Positions 35,093-44,185 of a stretch of DNA of 64,000 bases are shown here, piece after piece. The position numbers and the translations under genes are program-made. The notes under the pieces were generated by a model. The model was not told the DNA's origin. It made no database searches and worked only from the letters and a program-made list of their open reading frames with translations. The stretch comes from an uncultured Phocaeicola sp. (lineage in GTDB: Bacteria > Bacteroidota > Bacteroidia > Bacteroidales > Bacteroidaceae). The stretch spans positions 1 to 64,000 of the forward strand of contig CALUJA010000004.1 of NCBI GenBank assembly GCA_944320845.1. Reading direction: 5' to 3'. The number at the start of each line of letters is the position of its first letter. The stretch's first letter is position 1.

Positions 35093-35509
35093 CTACAGTT
35101 CGTTGTCGGACAACACATCGCAACCGTGTTGCTTGAGCGTGGCGAGACAGCGCGTCATGTCATTAGGCTTAATCACCACGTGAGCACGGTCGTTCTGTGC
35201 AAAAGCATACATATAGTCAATGAATATCTGTTCCTGAGCAAGATATTCAAGAATAACGGCCAATGAACCTGGAACATTTGCACAGCCCAGACATACCACA
35301 TCAGTCGACATGACAGCAAAGTCCTGTCCCCGCAGCACCTCCACGGCCCGGTCTACATCGGATACAATCAAACGCAAAATGCCAAAGTCAGCCGTCTCGG
35401 CCATGCTGAAAGCATGCATGTTGATTCCGTTCTGTCCCAAGGTGCGCACCACATCATTGATGCGCCCGGTCTTGTTCTCCAAAAATACGGATAGTTGCTT
35501 GATGGTCAT
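35093..35509 (-). CDS. Double ACT-domain protein
   Basis: A 138-residue cytoplasmic protein made of two ACT domains in tandem. The first is at about 3-65 (IKQLSVFLENKTGRINDVVR, with GINMHAFSMAETADFGILRL) and the second at about 68-135 (VPGSLAVILEYLAQEQIFIDYMYA). ACT domains bind amino acids and regulate metabolic enzymes. It is the last gene of the operon, 32 bases after the PaaK-type ligase. ACT proteins of this type are often placed beside PaaK-type ligases. I infer that it senses an aromatic or branched amino acid and tunes the pathway enzymes. There is no catalytic domain. Confidence 0.88.
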   Translation of the reverse strand: MTIKQLSVFLENKTGRINDVVRTLGQNGINMHAFSMAETADFGILRLIVSDVDRAVEVLRGQDFAVMSTDVVCLGCANVPGSLAVILEYLAQEQIFIDYMYAFAQNDRAHVVIKPNDMTRCLATLKQHGCDVLSDNEL

Positions 35510-35541
35510 AGCTTGTTTCCTTTCTCTATTTTTTATGTAAG

Positions 35542-36843
35542 TTAAACCAATACGCGCTTGTCAATGACCCGTTGCGACTTTCCTTCGCTGCGGGCGATAC
35601 TGTTGGGCTCCATCAGCTTCACATCGGCACTGATGGAAAGCACGCTCTTAAGCTTGTCGGAAAGCCGCTTCTTAAGCCCAAGCATGGCACCGATGTCGTC
35701 GGTAAAGAAGTCACGCCGCACCTCCACCTGCACTTCGAGAGTATCGAGATTGTTCCGACGGTCGACCACCAACATATAACGTGGCTCAAACTCTTTCATA
35801 CCAAGAATAACACTCTCCACCTGAGAAGGGAACACGTTGATGCCACGGATAATAAGCATATCATCGCTACGTCCCATGATAGGCGTCATACGCACATTGG
35901 TGCGCCCGCAGGGACAAGTGCCAGGCATCAGCGAGGTAAGGTCTTTCGTACGGTAACGCAGCAAAGGCATTCCTTCTTTAGTAAGAGTGGTAAACACCAG
36001 TTCGCCCTGCACTCCGGCGGGCAACGGGCGCAGTGTCTCGGGATCAATGATTTCAGGGTAGAAATGGTCTTCGTTGATGTGGGAACCATGCTGTTCCTGG
36101 CATTCGTATGACACGCCGGGCCCCATGATTTCGCTCAGTCCGTAAATGTTATATCCTTTCAGTCCGAGCCGTTCCTGAATTTCACGGCGCATATTCTCCG
36201 TCCACGGTTCAGCCCCGAAAGCTCCAATGCGCAAGTCAAGCTCGCTCTTATCGATGCCCATACGCTCCACTACCTCGGCCAGATAAAGGGCATATGAAGG
36301 AGTGCAAGCAATGCCCGTGATATGAAGGTCACGAATCAGACGCACATGCTTTTCTGTATTTCCGGTAGAAGCAGGTATCACAGTGGCTCCCAAGTTCTCC
36401 ACTCCGTAATGTGCTCCCAATCCGCCAGTGAAAAGCCCGTATCCGTAACTCACGGAAAAGGTATCTTCGCGCGTCACACCATAAGCCGAAAGACTGCGTG
36501 CCATCACTTCCGACCATATCGAAAGATCGCGGCGAGTGTATCCCACAATGGTAGGGTTGCCTGTAGTTCCCGATGAAGCATGCACACGTACCACTTCCGA
36601 CCGAGGCGCAGCCATCAACCCATAAGGATAATTGTCACGCAAATCCTGCTTGGTAGTAAATGGCAGCTTCACAATATCATCAATGCCTCGGATGTCATCA
36701 GGGGATAAATCCATCTCCTGCATCTTGCGGCGATAAAAAGGCACATTATGATAAACGTAGACAACAAGTTTCTGTAATCGCTTTCCTTGCAGCTCGCGCA
36801 TCTGCTCGCGCGACATGCATTCTTTGCTTGTGTTCCAAATCAT
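35542..36843 (-). CDS. paaK: Phenylacetate-CoA ligase (PaaK type)
   Basis: A 433-residue adenylate-forming enzyme that joins an aryl acid such as phenylacetate to CoA with ATP cleavage to AMP. It has the ATP loop HASSGTTGNPTIVGYT near residue 85, the YGLSEIMGPG core motif, RYRTKDLT, a Cys pair in PGTCPCGRTN, and the C-terminal lid (GRSDDMLIIRGINVFPSQVE). ATG 36843 is used because the longer frame opens with TTG. The operon places it after indolepyruvate oxidoreductase and an aminotransferase, so the natural acid is probably phenylacetate, 4-hydroxyphenylacetate or indoleacetate. A 139-base gap with interleaved repeats precedes it. Confidence 0.92.
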   Translation of the reverse strand: MIWNTSKECMSREQMRELQGKRLQKLVVYVYHNVPFYRRKMQEMDLSPDDIRGIDDIVKLPFTTKQDLRDNYPYGLMAAPRSEVVRVHASSGTTGNPTIVGYTRRDLSIWSEVMARSLSAYGVTREDTFSVSYGYGLFTGGLGAHYGVENLGATVIPASTGNTEKHVRLIRDLHITGIACTPSYALYLAEVVERMGIDKSELDLRIGAFGAEPWTENMRREIQERLGLKGYNIYGLSEIMGPGVSYECQEQHGSHINEDHFYPEIIDPETLRPLPAGVQGELVFTTLTKEGMPLLRYRTKDLTSLMPGTCPCGRTNVRMTPIMGRSDDMLIIRGINVFPSQVESVILGMKEFEPRYMLVVDRRNNLDTLEVQVEVRRDFFTDDIGAMLGLKKRLSDKLKSVLSISADVKLMEPNSIARSEGKSQRVIDKRVLV

Positions 36844-36907
36844 GGTATTTTCATTATCAGTTTTAAAGTTTTTCAAAAAAATGACGAAGCTTTAGTTGAT
36901 GGCAGCA

Positions 36908-36980
36908 AGTTGACGAGTCCGACAAGAAGACAAGCGCAAAACCTTTATTTCCTCGTCAACTGTTTCCTTGTCTTCTTGTC
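36908..36980 (-). promoter_or_regulatory. Interleaved inverted repeats in the operon spacer
   Basis: Two perfect inverted repeats overlap in an A-B-A'-B' order. A is AGTTGACGAG at 36908-36917 and A' CTCGTCAACT at 36952-36961. B is GACAAGAAGACAAG at 36921-36934 and B' its exact complement at 36967-36980. In the minus-strand mRNA the stems are 14 and 10 base pairs. They cannot nest: they would form a pseudoknot or exclude each other. The element lies between the aminotransferase stop and the ligase start, two bases from the former. No T run follows either arm, so it is not a simple terminator. Confidence 0.7.
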
Positions 36981-36982
36981 AC

Positions 36983-38296
36983 CTAAAACGGATGGTCTTC
37001 ACGAAACATCTTCATACGCTCTTCGAGCACCGGATAAAGCTCTTCACACATACGCGATGTACAAGCACGCACCCCTTGTTGATCACTACCGGTAGTAGAG
37101 AGCGATATGCTACTCACTCCGTAATACATCAACTCACACAGCAGTTCGCCCCCCGTCATGCCGGGATAGCCAAGAGTAAAGAAGAACCCGTCGCCTACAC
37201 GCTGAGTCACATCATGATCATAAACGATAGAGAAACCGTTGTCCGTAAAAATCTGCTTCATGCGGCGGGCACGGCGCTCATATTCGCGCACATCCTCCAC
37301 AAAGTTTATTTCGCCTGACACAGAACGATTAAGCATCTCGGCCATACCATATTGTGTGGTAGCAGTGCATCCAGAAGTTATCATATACATGATAGAGGCA
37401 ACGAATGTGGAACCGAATACCCCCGAATCTTCATAACGCCGGGCAAGAGCGGGATACTGGCGGTCAAACAGCTTGTCAGACACACAAGCCAAAGCAATGC
37501 GCTGTCCGGCATAACTGAATATCTTCGAAGCGGAAAGCATCAGGATATAGTTATCGGTATACCGCGCTACGGTAGGAACAAACGGCGGTTGATAAGGACA
37601 GCCGAAAGGATGACGAAAGTCCATGCAAAAATAAGCCTGGTCTTCCATCACCACAGCATCATAGCGAGTAGCCAATTCACCGATAATCTGCAATTCCTCT
37701 TCCTCCAAACAAATCCACGCAGGATTGTTTGGATTAGAATAGACAATCGCAGCGATGTCACCCTTCGATAGATAACTTTCCAACTTCGCGCGCAAAGCCT
37801 GTCCGCGAAAATCGTAAATGTCAAACCACTCCCAAGCAATTCCCAAAATGCGCAACTGTGACTTCTGAATGGGAAATCCGGGATCAATAAACAATACCTT
37901 ATCCTTGCCTGGAATCCGCTGTGTACAAGCAATAAAAGCACCAAACGAAGCCGCTACCGAACCAGTAGTAGGCAGACAGGCACGCGGAGAAATATCAATG
38001 TCAATAAACGCCTTGACAAAACGCGAAGCAGCCTCCTTCAATTCAGGCACTCCTGCCGCAGCGGGATACTGAGCTCCCAAACCCTTGTCAAGCGCAGCCT
38101 TTTCTGCCTCGATACCCACACGGTTGGCAGGCAAGCCGGGCGAACCCTGATCCATACGGATAAAGGGAATACCCGTAAGTTCCTCTAAGCGCGAAGCCAC
38201 TAACAAGACATCGCCAATGGTTGCATTCTGAAGGTCGGCCACCTTCATTTCCTTAGCTACCGAGGAAACCAGTTCCTCGCTAAACACACGACTCAT
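36983..38296 (-). CDS. Class I/II aminotransferase, probably aromatic
   Basis: A 437-residue PLP enzyme of fold type I. The PLP-binding lysine is in SASKIFSYAGQR. SNPNNPAWICLEEEEL carries the Asn that contacts the cofactor, VMEDQAYFCMDFRHPF has the Asp/Tyr pair, and a C-terminal CTSRMCEELY-like segment holds the carboxylate-binding Arg region. Start and stop overlap iorB by four bases, so translation is coupled. Together with the oxidoreductase and the ligase, the substrate is expected to be phenylpyruvate, hydroxyphenylpyruvate or indolepyruvate. The presence of an omega-amidase in the same operon suggests glutamine as amino donor. Substrate assignment is inference. Confidence 0.9.
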   Translation of the reverse strand: MSRVFSEELVSSVAKEMKVADLQNATIGDVLLVASRLEELTGIPFIRMDQGSPGLPANRVGIEAEKAALDKGLGAQYPAAAGVPELKEAASRFVKAFIDIDISPRACLPTTGSVAASFGAFIACTQRIPGKDKVLFIDPGFPIQKSQLRILGIAWEWFDIYDFRGQALRAKLESYLSKGDIAAIVYSNPNNPAWICLEEEELQIIGELATRYDAVVMEDQAYFCMDFRHPFGCPYQPPFVPTVARYTDNYILMLSASKIFSYAGQRIALACVSDKLFDRQYPALARRYEDSGVFGSTFVASIMYMITSGCTATTQYGMAEMLNRSVSGEINFVEDVREYERRARRMKQIFTDNGFSIVYDHDVTQRVGDGFFFTLGYPGMTGGELLCELMYYGVSSISLSTTGSDQQGVRACTSRMCEELYPVLEERMKMFREDHPF

Positions 38297-38889
38297 AAAG
38301 CGTTAAGGTTTAGCTGTTTCACATAGTCATAGCCGATATCAAAAGCACGCAAGTTAGCCTCTACCACGGCCTCTCCTTTCGAAGCGAAAATACATCCCAC
38401 ACTTTCACGCAGAGTGGATGCATCAAGTATTTTCAAAAAATCCGATGCAGCTCCAAGCAAGATAACATTCGCCGAACGGGGAATATGATTATCGCGTGCC
38501 AAAGCTTCCACATCAAGAGCCACAACACGCGGCTGTGCACCAAGTTCCGCTGCTAATTCTGTCTCATCTGGATAATTAGGAATATTCTTAAACGGTACTG
38601 ATGAAGTGATAATCCATCCGTCAGTCGCCAGATAAGGCAAATAACGCAGAGCTTCCATCGGTTCTAGCGAAAGAATCATATCAGCCGTTCCGAGCGGTAT
38701 CAAATCGGATGCGATACACCCATCGGAAAGACGAAGATTCGACTGCACATCACCTCCACGCTGGCTCATGCCGTGCACTTCGGCCTGTTTCAAAGTCAGC
38801 CCCATACGTGTGGCGGCCTCACCGATAATGGTTGCTACAGACAAGATACCTTGTCCACCCACTCCTGAAAGTATAATATCTGTCTTCAT
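38293..38889 (-). CDS. iorB: Indolepyruvate oxidoreductase subunit beta
   Basis: A 198-residue gamma-type oxidoreductase subunit. It opens with the dinucleotide-like loop IILSGVGGQGILSVATIIGE, followed by HGMSQRGGDVQSNLR. This is the hallmark of IorB and related 2-oxoacid oxidoreductase gamma domains. With IorA it interconverts aryl pyruvate plus CoA and aryl-acetyl-CoA plus CO2. It overlaps iorA by four bases upstream and the aminotransferase by four downstream, so the three are made together in fixed ratio. Confidence 0.93.
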   Translation of the reverse strand: MKTDIILSGVGGQGILSVATIIGEAATRMGLTLKQAEVHGMSQRGGDVQSNLRLSDGCIASDLIPLGTADMILSLEPMEALRYLPYLATDGWIITSSVPFKNIPNYPDETELAAELGAQPRVVALDVEALARDNHIPRSANVILLGAASDFLKILDASTLRESVGCIFASKGEAVVEANLRAFDIGYDYVKQLNLNAL

Positions 38890-40508
38890 TTCTTTTCTGC
38901 TCTTTTTTGTTTCAATTTACGATTTAAGGTTTGCATGCACTCGCGGCGCGGGATAATTACCGACACACCGGGGTAGTTTATCTCCTCGCGAATAATGCGG
39001 GTGATTTCCTCCATATTTTTAGGCAAAGGTACTACCACACGCACATGTTCTGGCTCCACACCCAATCCTATGCAGATGGCCTCGAACTTGTTCGTGCCGG
39101 CCGAATCCTGTCCACCGGTCATGGCAGTAGTCAGATTATCGGAAATGACAACGGTAATATTCGCCCGGTCATTTACAGCATCAAGCAATCCAGTCATTCC
39201 GGAATGGGTAAAAGTAGAATCGCCTATCACAGCTATGACAGGAAATTGTCCGGCATCGGCTGCACCTTTCGCCATCGTAATGGATGCACCCATATCCACA
39301 CAACTGTCAAGTGCGCGGAACGGAGGAAGTGCACCCAATGTATAACATCCGATATCACCGAAAATTTTTGCCCCAGGATATTCAGCAGCCACCCGATTAA
39401 GCGCATCATATACATCACGGTGTCCGCATCCGTTACACAAAGCAGGCGGACGAGCCACCACATTGTGCGCCGGAACATATACCTGCGCACTCTTCAATCC
39501 CAATGCCTCTTTCACACTGTCAGGATCCAATTCCCCGGTGCGAGGCAAATCACCACTCAAACGCCCCTTTACTGTATAAGCGGATGGTAATATTCCGCGA
39601 AGCTGCTCTTCAACAAAAGGCTGTCCGTCTTCCACCACCAACATTTCCTTACATGCCCCAGCCAGACAAGCAATCTTTCCAACGGGCAGTGGATATTGCG
39701 AAATCTTCAACAACGGATATGGACATCCATCAGGATAGCATTCCATTACATAGTTGTATCCGATACCGCAGGCGATGATGCCTCTTTCGGCCTTCTCCAC
39801 ACTTTCGGTTCCGGAAAGAACATTGTAGAGCGTCTCTTCGGCAAGCTGCAAAAGACATGGTTGAGCAGCAATAACCTCTAAATAGCGGCGACGTGCGTTA
39901 GCCGGGAGCAGCACCCAGTCGGCGGACACAGACTGACGACCGGTGCAAGCAACCGCAGCAGTCTTTTCCCTGACAGTTACTGCCGCACGCGAATGTGCCA
40001 AACGGGTAACAATGCGCACCAACACAGGCAACTTCTCACGCTCGGATAGTTCGAAGGCATAGTCCATCATATCATAAGCTTCCTGCTGTGAAGAAGGCTC
40101 AAGAATGGGAACCATAGCGAATTTACCATAAAAACGAGAATCTTGCTCGTTCTGCGAAGAATGCATGGTAGGATCATCAGCAGCTACTACTACGATACCT
40201 CCGTTTACACCAGTGATAGCAGAATTGACAAACGCATCGGCACACACATTCATGCCTACATGCTTCATGCAGACCAATGCCCGACGGCCTACATAAGAAA
40301 CTCCTAAAGCTGCTTCCATTGCTGTCTTTTCATTGGTACACCAAGTGCAATGCAAATGTCTTTCACGAGCAATGGGTGAATCTTGTATGTATTCCGTAAT
40401 TTCAGTAGAAGGCGTTCCCGGATAAGCATACACTCCGGAAATACCCGCCTGGATAGCTCCGAGCGCAATCGCCTGGTCGCCCAAAAGTAAAAGTTTGTTG
40501 TTTTTCAT
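38886..40508 (-). CDS. iorA: Indolepyruvate oxidoreductase subunit alpha, lacking the ferredoxin tail
   Basis: A 540-residue TPP-dependent subunit. The N-terminal pyrimidine-type domain begins GDQAIALGAIQAGISGVYAY and has YPGTPSTEI. The C-terminal TPP domain has CNGCGHRDVYDAL, GDIGCYTLG and IGDSTFTHSGMTGLLDAV, with the GDG-NN-like TPP motif in modified form. Classical IorA proteins are about 600-650 residues and end with two 4Fe-4S ferredoxin motifs. This one ends in LNRKLKQKRAEKK with no CxxCxxC sequence. The electron partner must therefore be a separate ferredoxin or another carrier. Spacing to the omega-amidase gene is 23 bases, consistent with one transcript. Confidence 0.92.
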   Translation of the reverse strand: MKNNKLLLLGDQAIALGAIQAGISGVYAYPGTPSTEITEYIQDSPIARERHLHCTWCTNEKTAMEAALGVSYVGRRALVCMKHVGMNVCADAFVNSAITGVNGGIVVVAADDPTMHSSQNEQDSRFYGKFAMVPILEPSSQQEAYDMMDYAFELSEREKLPVLVRIVTRLAHSRAAVTVREKTAAVACTGRQSVSADWVLLPANARRRYLEVIAAQPCLLQLAEETLYNVLSGTESVEKAERGIIACGIGYNYVMECYPDGCPYPLLKISQYPLPVGKIACLAGACKEMLVVEDGQPFVEEQLRGILPSAYTVKGRLSGDLPRTGELDPDSVKEALGLKSAQVYVPAHNVVARPPALCNGCGHRDVYDALNRVAAEYPGAKIFGDIGCYTLGALPPFRALDSCVDMGASITMAKGAADAGQFPVIAVIGDSTFTHSGMTGLLDAVNDRANITVVISDNLTTAMTGGQDSAGTNKFEAICIGLGVEPEHVRVVVPLPKNMEEITRIIREEINYPGVSVIIPRRECMQTLNRKLKQKRAEKK

Positions 40509-40531
40509 ATTTTATTAGTCGTAAGTTTATA

Positions 40532-41293
40532 TTATTCCAATCTGAATGCATCTGCATCATTAAGTACAGGAAACTTCCTGCGGAAATCTTCTAATGTCTC
40601 CATGTCAATAACGGCTTCCGCCTCACATGCACATCCGTCTTCGCATGCAGCAAGCGTCTTTCCGTAAGGATTGATGACGGCACTTCCTCCACTATATTGG
40701 CAGAAAGGGTCTTCTCCCACTCGGTTGACGGCCACCACATAACATTGATTTTCGATGGCACGAGCACGAAGCAAAGCTTTCCACGCTTCCACTCGCGGTG
40801 TAGGCCAACTGGCGACATAAAGAGCAACATCATAATCCCCCCGATTGCGTGACCATACAGGAAAACGAAGGTCATAACACACTTGAAGCAGGAAACGCAC
40901 GCCGCACCACTCTACTACCGTACGGCGTGAACCTGGCGTATAAATGTAATGCTCCCCTCCGTAAGTGAAGAGATGCTTCTTGTCATACCACTCAATCTGT
41001 CCACCGGGTTTCACGAAAAAAAAACGGTTATAATATCTTCCTTCTTCTTCCACGGCGATGCTTCCGGCTATAGCACATCCGCACTCATCAGCCGTACGCC
41101 TCATCCACTCCAATCCTTTACCTCCAGCAGGCTCGGCTATACCCTGCGGACGGGTGCAAAATCCAGTAGAAAACATTTCGGGCAGTACAAAAAGCTCCGT
41201 CCCCTCGTGACGGCGGACAATTTCATCGGCCCGATTCACATTCCATGTCGGATCCGCCCATCGAATATCAGTTTGCAAGATGGTTATTTTCAT
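40532..41293 (-). CDS. Omega-amidase / nitrilase-superfamily hydrolase
   Basis: A 253-residue carbon-nitrogen hydrolase with the catalytic triad Glu39 (LPEMF), Lys105 (YDKKHLF) and Cys139 (QVCYDLRFP). FSTGF after the Glu and the WP loop (YVASWPTPRVEAW) are typical of the YafV/Nit2 omega-amidase group. These hydrolyse 2-oxoglutaramate to 2-oxoglutarate and ammonia. 2-Oxoglutaramate arises when glutamine donates its amino group in transamination. The gene leads the operon behind its own promoter (41315-41343), so it may remove the by-product of the operon's aminotransferase. A role as general amidase is possible. Confidence 0.88.
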   Translation of the reverse strand: MKITILQTDIRWADPTWNVNRADEIVRRHEGTELFVLPEMFSTGFCTRPQGIAEPAGGKGLEWMRRTADECGCAIAGSIAVEEEGRYYNRFFFVKPGGQIEWYDKKHLFTYGGEHYIYTPGSRRTVVEWCGVRFLLQVCYDLRFPVWSRNRGDYDVALYVASWPTPRVEAWKALLRARAIENQCYVVAVNRVGEDPFCQYSGGSAVINPYGKTLAACEDGCACEAEAVIDMETLEDFRRKFPVLNDADAFRLE

Positions 41294-41314
41294 GGTCTTT
41301 TAAAGTTGAACTTC

Positions 41315-41343
41315 CAAAAGTAGTAAAAATATCGGATAAACAA
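41315..41343 (-). promoter_or_regulatory. Promoter of the omega-amidase/IOR operon
   Basis: On the minus strand TACTTTTG (41322-41315) is an exact -7 element, 22 bases before the first ATG. TTG at 41343-41341 is a possible -33 with an 18-base spacer. It faces away from the lysS promoter. Confidence 0.6.
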
Positions 41344-41392
41344 GAGCTGATGGAACATTGATTTATAAAAAACAAGCTTGTGACGGGTATAT

Positions 41393-41423
41393 TTTGCAGA
41401 TTGCGAAATGTTTTTTAATTTTG
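41393..41423 (+). promoter_or_regulatory. Promoter of lysS-gpsA-pgi
   Basis: TTTG at 41393-41396, a 19-base spacer and TAATTTTG at 41416-41423; both elements match exactly. lysS ATG follows 29 bases after the -7 element. Confidence 0.75.
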
Positions 41424-41451
41424 TAGCAAAATTGAGTTAATGCATTGACAG

Positions 41452-43179
41452 ATGAACGTATTAGAGTTAAGTGAACAGGAGATTATCAGACGGAACAGTC
41501 TGAACGAGTTGAGAGCGATGGGCATTGAGCCTTATCCTGCCGCCGAATATGTGACAAACGCCTTTTCAACGGACATCAAGGCAGAATTCAAAGACGACGA
41601 AACCGAACCACGCAAAGTTTCAGTAGCCGGACGCATCATGTCGCGCCGGGTGATGGGAAAGGCTTCGTTCGTCGAACTGCAAGACTCTAAAGGCCGTATT
41701 CAGATATACATCACCCGCGATGACATATGTCCGGGCGAGAACAAAGATTTATATAATGTAGTATTCAAGCGTCTACTCGACTTGGGAGACTTTATCGGTG
41801 TAGAAGGTTTTGTTTTCCGCACGCAGATGGGCGAGGTCTCCATCCACGCACAGAAGCTGACCGTGCTCTCGAAATCCATCCGTCCACTTCCCATCGTAAA
41901 ATATAAAGATGGTGTAGCTTATGACAAGTTTGAAGACCCAGAGCTGCGCTACCGCCAACGCTATGTAGACTTAGTAGTAAATGACGGAGTAAAAGACATT
42001 TTTCTGAAACGTTCGAAAGTATACAAGTCCATGCGCGAGTATTTCGACTCAAAAGGATATGTAGAAGTAGAGACTCCCATTCTTCAAGCCATTCCGGGAG
42101 GAGCTGCAGCACGCCCCTTCATTACCCACCACAATGCACTCGACATTCCGCTCTATATGCGCATTGCCAGCGAGCTTTATCTGAAGCGACTTATCGTTGG
42201 CGGATTTGAAGGAGTGTACGAGATAGGCAAGAACTTCCGCAACGAAGGAATGGACCGCACGCATAATCCGGAATTCACCTGCATGGAAATCTATGTAGCT
42301 TACAAAGATTACAACTGGATGATGAAATTTACCGAACAGATGATTGAGAAAATATGTTTGGATGTGAACGGCACCACCCAAGTGCAGGTAGGCGAAAATC
42401 TTATTGATTTCAAAGCTCCCTACAAGCGTGTGACCATGCTCGATTCCATCAAGGAATTCACCGGCTATGACCTGACTGGGATGAACGAAGAACAGATACG
42501 CGAAATTTGCGGAAAACTGAACATGGAAATTGACGACACGATGGGTAAGGGAAAGCTCATCGACGAGATTTTCGGTGAATTCTGCGAAGGACACTACATA
42601 CAGCCAACATTCATCACCGACTATCCGAAGGAGATGTCACCGCTGACCAAGCGTCACCGCACGAATCCAGACTTGACCGAGCGTTTTGAGCTAATGGTAA
42701 ACGGCAAGGAATTATGTAACGCCTACTCAGAGCTGAACGACCCAATCGACCAGCTGGAACGCTTCGAAGAGCAGATGCGCTTGAGCGAAAAAGGAGACGA
42801 CGAGGCGATGATTATCGACAAGGATTTTGTACGTGCATTGGAATACGGCATGCCCCCCACCTCTGGAATGGGTATCGGAATGGACCGTCTCGTAATGTTG
42901 ATGACGGGACAAAGCACCATCCAAGAAGTATTGTTCTTCCCACAGATGCGTCCGGAAAAAGTCATTCCGAAAGACGCCCCTGCCAAATATATAGAAGCAG
43001 GAGTTCCCGAAGAATGGATTCCGGTAATCCAGAAGGCCGGATATAATATGGTGGCAGACATGAAAAATGTGAACCCGCAAAAGCTCCACATGGATATTTG
43101 CGGAATCAACAAGAAATATAAACTGGGGTTGGCCAACCCTTCGGTTGACGAGGTTGCCGCCTGGACACAGGAAAAATGA
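41452..43179 (+). CDS. lysS: Lysyl-tRNA synthetase (class II)
   Basis: A 575-residue cytoplasmic enzyme that charges tRNA-Lys. It has the N-terminal OB-fold anticodon-binding domain ([20 protein letters not shown]). The class II catalytic core has motif 1 around [21 protein letters not shown], motif 2 [14 protein letters not shown] and motif 3 [12 protein letters not shown]. About 70 extra residues follow the core at the C-terminus, a common feature in Bacteroidota LysRS. It starts the operon lysS-gpsA-pgi and overlaps gpsA by four bases. Confidence 0.97.
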   Translation: MNVLELSEQEIIRRNSLNELRAMGIEPYPAAEYVTNAFSTDIKAEFKDDETEPRKVSVAGRIMSRRVMGKASFVELQDSKGRIQIYITRDDICPGENKDLYNVVFKRLLDLGDFIGVEGFVFRTQMGEVSIHAQKLTVLSKSIRPLPIVKYKDGVAYDKFEDPELRYRQRYVDLVVNDGVKDIFLKRSKVYKSMREYFDSKGYVEVETPILQAIPGGAAARPFITHHNALDIPLYMRIASELYLKRLIVGGFEGVYEIGKNFRNEGMDRTHNPEFTCMEIYVAYKDYNWMMKFTEQMIEKICLDVNGTTQVQVGENLIDFKAPYKRVTMLDSIKEFTGYDLTGMNEEQIREICGKLNMEIDDTMGKGKLIDEIFGEFCEGHYIQPTFITDYPKEMSPLTKRHRTNPDLTERFELMVNGKELCNAYSELNDPIDQLERFEEQMRLSEKGDDEAMIIDKDFVRALEYGMPPTSGMGIGMDRLVMLMTGQSTIQEVLFFPQMRPEKVIPKDAPAKYIEAGVPEEWIPVIQKAGYNMVADMKNVNPQKLHMDICGINKKYKLGLANPSVDEVAAWTQEK

Positions 43180-44171
43180 AACTACCCGGCAAAATAGCAA
43201 TCATGGGCGGGGGAAGCTGGGCCACAGCTATCGCCAAGATCATACTGGCTCAAGCAGACTCGATAAACTGGTATATGCGCCGTGACGACCGCATTGAAGA
43301 CTTCAAGCGGCTCGGACATAATCCAGCTTATCTGACGAGCGTGCGCTTCGATGTGAAGCGCATCAGCTTTTCTTCCGACATCAACAAGGTGGTACGTGAA
43401 TCGGACACACTGATTTTCGTTACTCCTTCACCTTATCTGAAAAGCCATCTCAAAAAGCTTAAGACTAAGCTGAAGGACAAGTTCATCGTAACCGCCATCA
43501 AGGGAATCGTGCCCGACGAGAACTTGATTATTTCCGACTATTTTCATAAAGTGTATGATGTGCCTGAAGAAAATATCGCCGTACTGGCAGGGCCGTGTCA
43601 CGCAGAAGAAGTTGCCCTGGAACGCCTCTCTTACCTCACCGTAGGGTGCAAAGACATCGAAAAAGCAAGGCTCTTCGCCCGCCAGCTGGCAGGACACTAC
43701 ATCAAGACCTCGGTCAACACGGATGTGGCAGGTATCGAATATGCATCGGTACTGAAGAATGTATACGCCATTGCTGCGGGCATCTGCAGCGGCCTGAAAT
43801 ACGGCGACAATTTCCAGGCAGTACTGGTCTCAAACGCCTTGCAGGAAATGAACCGTTTTCTCGACACGGTGCATCCGGTAAACCGATGTACGAACGACTC
43901 GGCCTATCTGGGCGACTTGCTGGTAACGGCCTATTCCAACTTCAGCCGCAACCGCGTATTCGGAACTATGATTGGAAAAGGATATTCTGTAAAGAGCGCA
44001 CAGATTGAAATGGAGATGATTGCCGAAGGATATTACGGAACCAAGTGTATCAAGGAGCTGAACAAGCACCTGCATGTAAACATGCCGATAGTGGATGCCG
44101 TATACAATATACTTTATGAGCGCATCGCCCCGATGATTGAGATTAAATTATTAACTGATTCGTTCAGATAA
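43176..44171 (+). CDS. gpsA: NAD(P)-dependent glycerol-3-phosphate dehydrogenase
   Basis: A 331-residue enzyme that reduces dihydroxyacetone phosphate to sn-glycerol 3-phosphate for phospholipid synthesis. The Rossmann loop is [14 protein letters not shown] near residues 9-20. The family segments [28 protein letters not shown] and the catalytic Lys in [14 protein letters not shown] follow, with [15 protein letters not shown] near the C-terminus. The start codon overlaps the lysS stop (ATGA), which implies coupled translation. It is 14 bases before pgi. Confidence 0.95.
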   Translation: MKLPGKIAIMGGGSWATAIAKIILAQADSINWYMRRDDRIEDFKRLGHNPAYLTSVRFDVKRISFSSDINKVVRESDTLIFVTPSPYLKSHLKKLKTKLKDKFIVTAIKGIVPDENLIISDYFHKVYDVPEENIAVLAGPCHAEEVALERLSYLTVGCKDIEKARLFARQLAGHYIKTSVNTDVAGIEYASVLKNVYAIAAGICSGLKYGDNFQAVLVSNALQEMNRFLDTVHPVNRCTNDSAYLGDLLVTAYSNFSRNRVFGTMIGKGYSVKSAQIEMEMIAEGYYGTKCIKELNKHLHVNMPIVDAVYNILYERIAPMIEIKLLTDSFR

Positions 44172-44185
44172 AAATACAGATAGTT

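Noticed and set aside
34836..35123. 95-codon minus-strand frame between the GH31 and ACT genes
   Set aside because: It overlaps a strong hairpin terminator and the end of the ACT gene; no supporting signal.
36908..36980. Reading the interleaved repeats as a transposon end or an intrinsic terminator
   Set aside because: There is no transposase or target duplication, the arms are interleaved rather than terminal, and no T run follows on the transcribed strand.
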